This document shows positions 53,155-60,094 of a stretch of DNA of 60,094 bases, piece after piece. The position numbers were made by a program, and so were the translations under genes. This DNA comes from Chryseobacterium gleum (GTDB taxonomy: Bacteria > Bacteroidota > Bacteroidia > Flavobacteriales_D > Crocinitomicaceae). The stretch spans positions 1-60,094 of the forward strand of contig CAMDAH010000014.1 of the NCBI GenBank assembly GCA_945888625.1, in the 5' to 3' direction. Each line of letters starts with the position of its first letter. The stretch's first letter is position 1. The notes below the pieces were generated by a model. It saw only the letters and a program-made list of their open reading frames with translations. It ran no database searches and was not told the origin of the DNA.

Positions 53155-54156
53155 ATGAAGCTAGATCCTATAAAACTATTTCTATTTGTTGGTAGTTTTT
53201 GCATTTACAATGCATGGACACAAGATATTCATTGGTCGCAATACAATGACAACCAGTTATTTCTTAATCCAGCAAATGCAGGGCATTTCAACGGTGATTT
53301 GCGCGTAATAGGAAATTACAGGGATCAATGGCGTAGCGTTACCGTGCCGTTTTCCACCTTTTCTTTTTCTGTGGATAAAACCATAAAAAAAATGGGTGTT
53401 GGGCTTTTGGCTTTCCGTGATCAAGTAGGTGACGGCAAGTTAAGTACGATTGAATTGCAAGGAAATTTATCTTATCATTTAAAATTAAGTGCTGATTCCA
53501 CGCACAATCTAAGAGGTGGGTTAAATGTAGGCATGAACCATCGACAGGTAAATTTTAATTCATTTTATTTTGATAGCCAATTCGATGGCTATGTCTTCGA
53601 TGCCAGCCTTCCAACTAATGAGGTACTTCAGCGCGACCGTAAAACGAATTTATCCCTTGGTGCAGGTATTTTGTACGAATGGGTTAAAAATCCAAGATTG
53701 AAATTTAATGTCGGGATCAGTGCGTTTAACCTTAACCGACCTAATCAAGGATTTTTTAATGAAGTCGTAAAACGGCCTGTTCGGACAACAAGCTTTGTAA
53801 AAGCAACTGTTGCAATTGCACCCTCGCTTGACCTTATTCCAAGCGTTCAGTTTTCATCACAAGGAACCTATCAAGAACTTGTGCTTGGATCTGCGGCAAA
53901 ATATTATTTATTCTCTGAAAACTTCATCTATCGTGCCTTGTATGGAGGATTGTGGATGCGTAATAAAGATGCCATGATTTTGACTTTGGGATATGACTAC
54001 CAGGAACTATTTGTTGGCCTTAGTTACGATATCAATTTATCCAAACTAGTTCCGGCAAGTAATGCTCGAGGGGGATTTGAAATAGCCGTTCGGTATGTTA
54101 TTAATCGTTTTAAACCAAAGCGCACCGACCACCGCGTATGTCCAGATTATATCTAG
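53155..54156 (+). CDS. PorP/SprF-family T9SS outer-membrane protein
   Basis: Starting at ATG 53155 (the longer frame from 53062 overlaps the SDR gene and is rejected) the product has 333 residues: signal peptide (LFLFVGSFCIYNAWTQ), then DIHWSQYNDNQLFLNPANAG, the usual start of PorP/SprF proteins, and repeated amphipathic strands of a beta-barrel to the end (AVRYVINRFKP). Members anchor or help display adhesins secreted by T9SS. It overlaps the next gene by 19 bases; the pair with a PD40/OmpA-like protein is the standard PorP-associated arrangement. Confidence 0.92.
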   Translation: MKLDPIKLFLFVGSFCIYNAWTQDIHWSQYNDNQLFLNPANAGHFNGDLRVIGNYRDQWRSVTVPFSTFSFSVDKTIKKMGVGLLAFRDQVGDGKLSTIELQGNLSYHLKLSADSTHNLRGGLNVGMNHRQVNFNSFYFDSQFDGYVFDASLPTNEVLQRDRKTNLSLGAGILYEWVKNPRLKFNVGISAFNLNRPNQGFFNEVVKRPVRTTSFVKATVAIAPSLDLIPSVQFSSQGTYQELVLGSAAKYYLFSENFIYRALYGGLWMRNKDAMILTLGYDYQELFVGLSYDINLSKLVPASNARGGFEIAVRYVINRFKPKRTDHRVCPDYI

Positions 54157-56372
54157 TACTTTTTCTGCTGCTTGTTGCGAATCCAAAATTGCTAACAAGT
54201 CAAATTAAATTAAAGGATTTAGTAAGTTTTGCCGATGAACAATATAAAAAAGGCGACTATTACTATGCCTTGGACTTTTATCAACAAGCAATTGCCATTG
54301 ATTCAAATTCATTAAACTTAAAATGGAAATACGCGCAAACCTTACGAGCTTATAAAGACTACAAGGCAGCAGAAAAAGCGTATGGGGAAATCTACGCCCG
54401 AGATGATGGAGAAAAATACCCCGATTGTATTTTGTTTTATGGTTTAATGCAAAAACAGAATGGTAAATATCAACTTGCCTTAGAAACCTTCAAATTGGCA
54501 AAAACTCTTTTCGATGAGAAAGAAAGTTATAATTTCAAGAAAGCGAATAAAGAAATTGAGTCTTGTTATTGGGCAATGAAAAACAACAAGGATACCATAA
54601 TTCTGGCACAATTCAATCAACGAATAAATAGCTTTGATGCGGAGTTTGGTCACCACTATGCACGTGGAAAATTAATTTTTTCTTCCTTGAGAGCTGATTC
54701 CACAAATGAAAATGAGGAAGTGTATGGCAGACAGTACACAACCTCACTTTATGAACTTTACACCTCACCGGATTCACTTAAAAAAGCGGTGAAAATTTCA
54801 GGGTTAGCAAACGATAAAACAAGCATCGGTAATGCAAGCTACACCCCTAATCAGTCCTATTTTTACTTTAGTATTTGTCAAGACGACGGGTTTAATTATC
54901 AATGTAAAATTGCAAGGGCTGCAAACAAAAATGGCATACTTGGCAAAGTGGACACTTTGGGATCAATAATTAATTACCCAAACTCAAATACGACCAATCC
55001 AATGATAACGCGAATTAATGGCAAGTCCTATCTCTTCTTCTCATCCAATCGAACTGGTACAAAAGGAGAAATGGATATTTGGTACAGCGAAATAATTGGA
55101 GAAACGGAATTTGGTGAAGCAATAAATTTAAACGCTGTTAATTCCCTTGATAATGAAATATGCCCTTGGTACGATACCCTTAAAAATCAACTTTATTTTT
55201 CTTCAACTTGGCACAATGGTTTTGGAGGGTATGATGTGTTTTCATCGAAAAAGACTGGCGATAAATTTGAAAAGCCAATCAATCGAAACCAACCAATAAA
55301 TAGTGCTGCCAACGATTTATATTATTTTGAAGCAGGAGACAGTATTTTTGTTTCTTCTAATCGAGCGGGTAGTTATTCAAAGAAAAACCCCACTTGTTGT
55401 AGCGATATCTTCTTTGCAAGCGTGGAGCGCCCATTACCTCCTCCAGACTCGACATCTACCATAATAACCAAAAGACTCGATTTCCCGGTGCGTCTTTTTT
55501 TTAGAAATGACCATCCGTCACCGAAAAGTATGGACATAAAAACAAGCGAAACGTATGAAGCAAGTTACTTAGATTACAAGGCAAATTTTGACGACTATCG
55601 ACTAAAGGTAAATGGCGATTCCTCTGTGGTTACAAACGAAAGATTCAATAAATTAACGGACTTCTTTTCTTCATCCGTTGACAAAGGCTACCAAGACCTA
55701 ACCGAATTAAGCGATTCTATTTCGTTGTACTTGACACAAAATAAGTTCATTACTTTATTCGTGAAGGGATTTGCTAGTCCGCTGCACAAGACAAAATACA
55801 ATATAAATCTGTCAAAAAGACGCATAAACTCCTTTTACAATTACCTGTTGGGTTACCAAAATGGCAAATTTAAAACCGCGCTTGAACAAGGAAAAAACAA
55901 GGTGGCACAAATCAGAATTATTGAAGTACCCTTCGGTGAATTTGCGGCAAACCAACTGACAAGTGACAATTTCAACGACCAAAAGAATTCAGTGTACTCC
56001 TACGAGGCAAGTATTGAGCGAAAGATTGAAATCGTGGCACTTGACCTCATGGCAGAGCGATTAGATAGTTTAATTGAAATTAATCCTGCAATTATTCATT
56101 TAATCAATAGAAAAAACCGTGCGCCACAAGAAGTCAATTACTCACTTGAGAATACGAGATTGGAAAGTCTAACCATTGAAAAAATAGAATGCAGTTCCCC
56201 AGAGCTCCAAGTAATTGAAGCACCTGTTGCAATTTCACCTAAGAGTAAAGTCAACATAGCACTTCGACTTGATGTACCGCAAGATAAGGGACTGTATTTA
56301 TTTACATTTGATGTTCATTTTACAGCGTATGTTTATCCTTTACGCGGCTATGTAACGATTGAAGTTCAATAA
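54138..56372 (+). CDS. TPR/PD40/OmpA-like T9SS-associated protein
   Basis: The 744-residue product has a signal peptide (MSRLYLVLFLLLVANPKLLTS), N-terminal TPR repeats (ADEQYKKGDYYYALDFYQQA, about 30-130), a PD40/WD40-type beta-propeller region (about 150-430; NLNAVNSLDNEICPWYDT, FGGYDVFSSKKTGDKF), and a C-terminal OmpA-like part (VKGFASPLHKTKYNINLSKR) that is diverged from the canonical peptidoglycan-binding motif. A final Ig-like piece closes the protein. It overlaps the PorP/SprF gene by 19 bases, so the two probably work together at the outer membrane, as in PorE-type complexes. Confidence 0.85.
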   Translation: MSRLYLVLFLLLVANPKLLTSQIKLKDLVSFADEQYKKGDYYYALDFYQQAIAIDSNSLNLKWKYAQTLRAYKDYKAAEKAYGEIYARDDGEKYPDCILFYGLMQKQNGKYQLALETFKLAKTLFDEKESYNFKKANKEIESCYWAMKNNKDTIILAQFNQRINSFDAEFGHHYARGKLIFSSLRADSTNENEEVYGRQYTTSLYELYTSPDSLKKAVKISGLANDKTSIGNASYTPNQSYFYFSICQDDGFNYQCKIARAANKNGILGKVDTLGSIINYPNSNTTNPMITRINGKSYLFFSSNRTGTKGEMDIWYSEIIGETEFGEAINLNAVNSLDNEICPWYDTLKNQLYFSSTWHNGFGGYDVFSSKKTGDKFEKPINRNQPINSAANDLYYFEAGDSIFVSSNRAGSYSKKNPTCCSDIFFASVERPLPPPDSTSTIITKRLDFPVRLFFRNDHPSPKSMDIKTSETYEASYLDYKANFDDYRLKVNGDSSVVTNERFNKLTDFFSSSVDKGYQDLTELSDSISLYLTQNKFITLFVKGFASPLHKTKYNINLSKRRINSFYNYLLGYQNGKFKTALEQGKNKVAQIRIIEVPFGEFAANQLTSDNFNDQKNSVYSYEASIERKIEIVALDLMAERLDSLIEINPAIIHLINRKNRAPQEVNYSLENTRLESLTIEKIECSSPELQVIEAPVAISPKSKVNIALRLDVPQDKGLYLFTFDVHFTAYVYPLRGYVTIEVQ

Positions 56373-56446
56373 ACAGAAAGGTTGCCTCATCAATACAAAA
56401 GAAAAACGAATATATCATTAAATTCGCTAAAAATCAGGTAAACTAA

Positions 56447-57559
56447 ATGACTGTAACAAAACAGCGATTATATTTCATTGATATTGCAAGATCAATTGCG
56501 ATATTACTTATGCTAGAAGGGCATTTTATCGACGATACTTTAGTGACTGTTGCCCGAGATCCAACTAACGTATACTATACTTTTTGGCTATTTATTCGTG
56601 GTTATACATCACCTATCTTTCTCACCATTACAGGAGTTGTTTTTACCTACCTTCTCCTTGGAGATAACGAAGTTACATTCAGTAAAAACATGCGTGTAAG
56701 AAAGGGATTGAAACGAGGGCTTGAACTTATTTTTTGGGGTTATTTACTTGAGTATTATTCATTTCACGTTCTACAGTGTATAGGATTTGGCATCCTAACC
56801 ATACTTTTATTATACGGCTTATACAAACTCACCAAAATAATACCCTTATGGATTTACTTTTTTATTGCGGGCGTATTAATTTTTTCTACTTATGCCTTCT
56901 TCAAAAAATACGAAGGAACAGGAAATTTCTGGCCTAAAAATGCACCAGTTTTCGTTCAAAATATGTTCTTCGGTAAACATACTGTATTTCCAATTTTACC
57001 TAAAATGGGATTTACCATGTTTGGGGCCATGTTTGGAACAATTATTTACTACTACGAAGAGAAGGTGAAATCGTGGCTGTTTATTTTTACCACTTTTTTC
57101 ATCGGATTGCTAATCTATGGTTTTATTAAAGACTTTCTACTTTTTTTTGACAAGGCCTTTTCCACAACATACTATCACTTCTACAGTTTCGATTGGCTTT
57201 ACAAATGCCTTGGCGTAGTTTTTATGCTTTTAGCCTTTCTAATTGCAACAGAAAAATTGATTAAAATTAAAGCGGGCTTATTTTTAAAAATAGGGCAAAA
57301 TACATTAAGCATTTACATTATACATGCTGTTTTATTGTACGGAGCATTGACGGGCATTGGAATTCATACTTTTCTCTCCAGAAAAATTAGTGGGTGGTAC
57401 ATTGTTCCTTCAACAATACTTTTTTTACTTATTTTCATTCTCATAGTGAAGCACATAGAATTTTTTAGGTCGAAAATTACCTTTATCGTTGAACCTATAA
57501 AAAGAAAAACGAACTTACTTTTTGGCATTACAGAAAAACCGTCCTTACCCCAAAAGTAA
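56447..57559 (+). CDS. HGSNAT/DUF1624-like membrane acyltransferase
   Basis: The 370-residue integral membrane protein has about nine or ten helices. The start, FIDIARSIAILLMLEGHFID, carries the His of DUF1624/HGSNAT-type acyltransferases; HVLQCIGFGILTILLL and the PILPKMGFTMFGAMFG region support the family. These enzymes acetylate sugar amines or hydroxyls using acetyl-CoA from the other side of the membrane. Substrate unknown. It is convergent with the HIT gene, overlapping it by 15 bases. Confidence 0.78.
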   Translation: MTVTKQRLYFIDIARSIAILLMLEGHFIDDTLVTVARDPTNVYYTFWLFIRGYTSPIFLTITGVVFTYLLLGDNEVTFSKNMRVRKGLKRGLELIFWGYLLEYYSFHVLQCIGFGILTILLLYGLYKLTKIIPLWIYFFIAGVLIFSTYAFFKKYEGTGNFWPKNAPVFVQNMFFGKHTVFPILPKMGFTMFGAMFGTIIYYYEEKVKSWLFIFTTFFIGLLIYGFIKDFLLFFDKAFSTTYYHFYSFDWLYKCLGVVFMLLAFLIATEKLIKIKAGLFLKIGQNTLSIYIIHAVLLYGALTGIGIHTFLSRKISGWYIVPSTILFLLIFILIVKHIEFFRSKITFIVEPIKRKTNLLFGITEKPSLPQK

Positions 57560-57931
57560 GGTTTGAATTTCTTCCAACTGAATTGGAGTTAATGATAACT
57601 TCGCACGGGTAAAGTTTAGATCGTCTGCCACGTTAATTGGCACAAGATGGATATGTACATGAGGAACTTCTAACCCTATAACACTAAGACCAATTTTCTC
57701 GCAATTTATTTTTGTCTTCAATAAATGCGCTACCTTTTTTGAGAAAATCAACATTCTTCCAAGAACATCATCGTCTAGGTCGAAAATGTAATCAATTTCC
57801 TTCTTGTAAATAACCAAAACATGACCTATTACCAAAGGATTTACATCCAAGAAAGCAAGAAAATCATCGTCTTCAAGAATACGAAAACAGGGAATATTAC
57901 CCGCAACAATCTGAGAAAAAATAGTTGGCAT
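57545..57931 (-). CDS. HIT-family protein
   Basis: The 128-residue protein starts MPTIFSQIVAGNIPCFRILE and ends with the histidine triad in VPHVHIHLVPI (His-x-His-x-His). Family members hydrolyse nucleoside phosphoramidates and related compounds. Its start overlaps the greA stop by one base (TAATG), so greA and this gene form an operon. No anomalies. Confidence 0.95.
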   Translation of the reverse strand: MPTIFSQIVAGNIPCFRILEDDDFLAFLDVNPLVIGHVLVIYKKEIDYIFDLDDDVLGRMLIFSKKVAHLLKTKINCEKIGLSVIGLEVPHVHIHLVPINVADDLNFTRAKLSLTPIQLEEIQTLLLG

Positions 57932-58404
57932 TAACGTGATATATTCAACACTTCAAATTGAAGCATACCTCCTGGCGTTTGAATCTCCGCCACTTGGCCT
58001 ATTTTCTTACCTAATAAACCTCTACCGATCGGGGAGTCTATAGAAATTTTATTTGCTCTAATATCAGCCTCATTCTCCGCAACAAGGGTATACGTCATTT
58101 CCGAGCCACTAGAACTATTTTTTATGGTAACAATCGAAAGAATATAAACCTTTGAATTATCCATATTCGCATCGTCAATTAACCGAGCATTAGCGACAAT
58201 ATTTTCCATTTTAGAAATTTTCATTTCTAAAATACCCTGTGCCTCCTTCGCTGCGTCGTATTCTGCATTTTCAGATAAATCTCCTTTGTCGCGTGCCTCA
58301 CCAATTTGCTCAGAAATAGCAGGACGCTGAACCGTTTTAAGGTCATTTAACTCATCTTTCAGTTTTTGTAAACCAGCTGCAGAATAATAATTGATTTGAG
58401 ACAT
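57931..58404 (-). CDS. greA: transcription elongation factor GreA
   Basis: The 157-residue protein has an N-terminal coiled-coil (LQKLKDELNDLKTVQRPA, and DKGDLSENAEYDAAKEAQ with the catalytic acidic pair at the tip) and a C-terminal FKBP-like domain (DSPIGRGLLGKKIGQVAEIQ). GreA rescues backtracked RNA polymerase by stimulating transcript cleavage. Normal length. First gene of greA-HIT. The 72-bp gap to the PorV/PorQ gene contains no recognised feature. Confidence 0.97.
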   Translation of the reverse strand: MSQINYYSAAGLQKLKDELNDLKTVQRPAISEQIGEARDKGDLSENAEYDAAKEAQGILEMKISKMENIVANARLIDDANMDNSKVYILSIVTIKNSSSGSEMTYTLVAENEADIRANKISIDSPIGRGLLGKKIGQVAEIQTPGGMLQFEVLNISR

Positions 58405-58476
58405 GATATCACTCTTTTAAAATAAATAAAAAATGAAACTATAAAACCTTCTGGCAATTAATAAAATAAATGTTCT

Positions 58477-59541
58477 TTACTTTAAACTAATCGTTACACC
58501 CATCGTATGAATAACGCCGAAAACGCCCGCGAATCTTGCGCAGTATTCAAGCCCTAGTGCGCTTTTTGTTTTACCTACCAAAGCATCAAGCGAAAAACCA
58601 ACTGTTGGACCAATTAATGCATTAGAGCGATTTTCAACAGAAGTTATTCCGTTTTCGTACACATAACCTGCTCGCACGTTAAATGCTAAATTATCGGTAA
58701 TCATTCCATAATCTAAACCTAGTCGAAACTGATCTTTCGAAAATGAATTTGCTGTAAACCCGAGCGCCAAGTTGAGCTTGCTTTCATCAGAAAAAATAAA
58801 ATCATATGAACCTCCAATCGACAGAAGCGATGGCAGTTCGTAAGTTGCCGACCTTTGTTCTAGTGAACCAACAAATTCAGTGGACACATAACTTACTTGC
58901 TGAGCTAATCCATCGCCCTTGTAGCGCATTACTGGACCAACATTTTTGAGTGCAATACCAAATTTTATCTTCTCTTTATCCCCCGTTACGTAACGAATTC
59001 CAGCATCAATAGCGATACCATTAGATTTCAAGTTAAATATATTCTCCGATATAACCTTAAAGTTAATTCCACCCGAAATCGTTGAAGAAAACTTTTTAGC
59101 ATAACCAACATTAAAAATATTAGCGCGAGGTGAAAAAACACCAATGTTACCCTCTGGATTTGCAACAGTCGTAATAGGAATATCCCCATAATTTAAAGAT
59201 TGTACACTTACTGAAATTACATCAGATTCAGATAAGCGTTGGGCAAATCCGGCAGAATTTAATCCAATTCCAGCTGAACCCATCCAATTTGAGTAATTAA
59301 ACTTAATTTGGGTTTTATCGGTAAATGCGAGACCTGCAATATTGGTAAATGTTGCTTCTAAACCATTCATGTTGGCTATACCGGCATCACCTAATGCAGA
59401 CCCCCTAGCCCACGGATTGATTAAAAGATGTGCTGCTCCGGCAGAGCCCACACGATCTTCATTTCCTGCAAAACCGACTACATTTAAACCCATCATAAAG
59501 ATGAGCATGTAATTCGATAATTTAGTTATTACTTTTTTCAT
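58477..59541 (-). CDS. PorV/PorQ-family outer-membrane protein
   Basis: The 354-residue product has a signal peptide (MKKVITKLSNYMLIFMMGLN to VGFAG), then LLINPWARGSALGDAGIANM, the conserved PorV/PorQ start (pro-AR-GD-GIA), a run of barrel strands (DVISVSVQSLNYGDI, FNVGYAKKFSSTISGGINF, FRLGLDYGMITDNLAF) and a short end (GVIHTMGVTISLK). PorV takes part in T9SS cargo release; this copy sits directly after a large T9SS-type protein, as accessory family members often do. It may be a cargo-specific partner rather than the core PorV. Confidence 0.85.
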   Translation of the reverse strand: MKKVITKLSNYMLIFMMGLNVVGFAGNEDRVGSAGAAHLLINPWARGSALGDAGIANMNGLEATFTNIAGLAFTDKTQIKFNYSNWMGSAGIGLNSAGFAQRLSESDVISVSVQSLNYGDIPITTVANPEGNIGVFSPRANIFNVGYAKKFSSTISGGINFKVISENIFNLKSNGIAIDAGIRYVTGDKEKIKFGIALKNVGPVMRYKGDGLAQQVSYVSTEFVGSLEQRSATYELPSLLSIGGSYDFIFSDESKLNLALGFTANSFSKDQFRLGLDYGMITDNLAFNVRAGYVYENGITSVENRSNALIGPTVGFSLDALVGKTKSALGLEYCARFAGVFGVIHTMGVTISLK

Positions 59542-59558
59542 AGTTCTACTTCTAACCG

Positions 59559-60094
59559 TTAAATACCTTGTAAATCCACTTGCCTTAATCCTCCGAAGAA
59601 TTTAAGCACTCTTTCTCCGATTCCGGGTACATCTACATGAATCAAATAAACGCCTCCAGCCACTGGTATCGCTTTAAAGTTTGTTAAATCCCAATCTATT
59701 GAAGTAATCGGACTATCCTTTTTGAAAGTACGAATCAATTTACCGTTAACAGAATATATTGTTACTGTACATTTTTCCGGAAGATTTGTAATCTTAACTT
59801 TTGTTTCCAACCTACTTCTTTCGTACTCAGAAAACGCATAGTATGGATTAGGAACAACATTAATCATTTTTAATGCTTCTTTTAACATGTCTTGCGAAGA
59901 GGTTACTGTTGCAATCTCATCCATTGACCAAGAATACATCGGTCTACCATTGTTTTCTCCCGTCGCTATATAATTTTTATATTCTTTATTGATGCGTAAT
60001 TTTATCGTTACATCGCTGGCCATTAAATTTTGTCCTTGTGCAACGATTGGATAAGAGATCCAAGTTAAACTTCCGTATAATTCACGTTTTGCTT
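59559..60094 (-). CDS. C-terminal end of a large T9SS-secreted protein (partial)
   Basis: The frame is open from the window edge (reading AKRELYGSLTWISYPIVAQG on the minus strand) to the stop at 59559, about 178 residues visible. The last ~90 residues form a C-terminal sorting-type domain: INVVPNPYYAFSEYERSRLE, TIYSVNGKLIRTF and VAGGVYLIHVDVPGIGER, ending RQVDLQGI. It precedes the PorV/PorQ gene by 17 bp in the same operon. The 5' part lies outside the window, so identity of the catalytic or adhesive domain is unknown. Confidence 0.85.
   Translation of the reverse strand, partial: AKRELYGSLTWISYPIVAQGQNLMASDVTIKLRINKEYKNYIATGENNGRPMYSWSMDEIATVTSSQDMLKEALKMINVVPNPYYAFSEYERSRLETKVKITNLPEKCTVTIYSVNGKLIRTFKKDSPITSIDWDLTNFKAIPVAGGVYLIHVDVPGIGERVLKFFGGLRQVDLQGI

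Noticed and set aside
1..60094. CRISPR arrays, rRNA genes, insertion-sequence transposases
   Set aside because: No regularly spaced short repeats, no rRNA-like sequence and no transposase or integrase motif was seen on either strand.

Overview
The window is AT-rich chromosomal DNA of a Bacteroidota bacterium. Many type IX secretion (T9SS) cargo proteins carry PNPS-type C-terminal sorting domains. There are PorP/SprF- and PorV/PorQ-family genes, a CHU_C-type gliding-associated surface protein, a LETM1-related biofilm protein, and TAnnTTTG-type -7 promoter elements with TTG at -33. Flavobacteriales (Crocinitomicaceae/Fluviicola-like) is my best guess, but the genus cannot be settled from this sequence alone.

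The left part (about 1-18,700) is an accessory region. It begins with a broken 5' fragment of an epimerase gene whose intact homologue closes the region at 18,704. Next comes a four-gene sensory locus (553-2894): a small protein ending in a CPPLC motif, a multi-pass membrane protein, a HisKA_3 histidine kinase with a damaged G1 box, and a NarL/LuxR response regulator. Downstream lie two modules that each start with the same ~460-bp leader (copies at 3006 and 5476). One drives a small secreted protein, the other a T9SS subtilase; a short third leader fragment at 9723 runs into a gene remnant. A sigma factor / beta-barrel pair follows. Then come two elements with integron-cassette architecture (11,836-13,384), with cassette ends complementary to attC-like R'' boxes and one long imperfect attC palindrome, but no integrase. 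A secreted hypothetical lipoprotein, two tandem T9SS paralogues and a small barrel-like protein complete this part.

The middle (18,704-38,965) is mostly housekeeping or conserved: an epimerase plus 5-alpha-reductase-like pair, asd, a lamin-tail T9SS protein with a LETM1-related protein, metK-mtnA, phenylacetate genes paaG/paaH-like with a WYL regulator, an MbnP/MbnH-like copper protein and di-heme peroxidase pair, an AddA-like helicase-nuclease, a catalytically dead amidotransferase homologue, an FkbM methyltransferase with a decayed second copy, a VanZ-like protein and tRNA-Arg(CCT).

The right part (38,966-60,094) holds a T9SS M14 carboxypeptidase, a 1300-residue SBBP/PKD/CHU_C surface protein, an MBL hydrolase and a glycosyltransferase. 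The phenylacetyl-CoA epoxidase operon paaABCD lies divergent from two tandem PaaE-like reductases and an SDR. Then come PorP/SprF with a TPR/PD40/OmpA-like partner, an acyltransferase-like membrane protein, greA-HIT, and a PorV/PorQ-family gene next to the C-terminal end of a large T9SS protein cut by the window edge.

The most unusual material is in the left part: the sensory locus followed by leader-bounded secreted-protein modules, and the integrase-less cassette pair.
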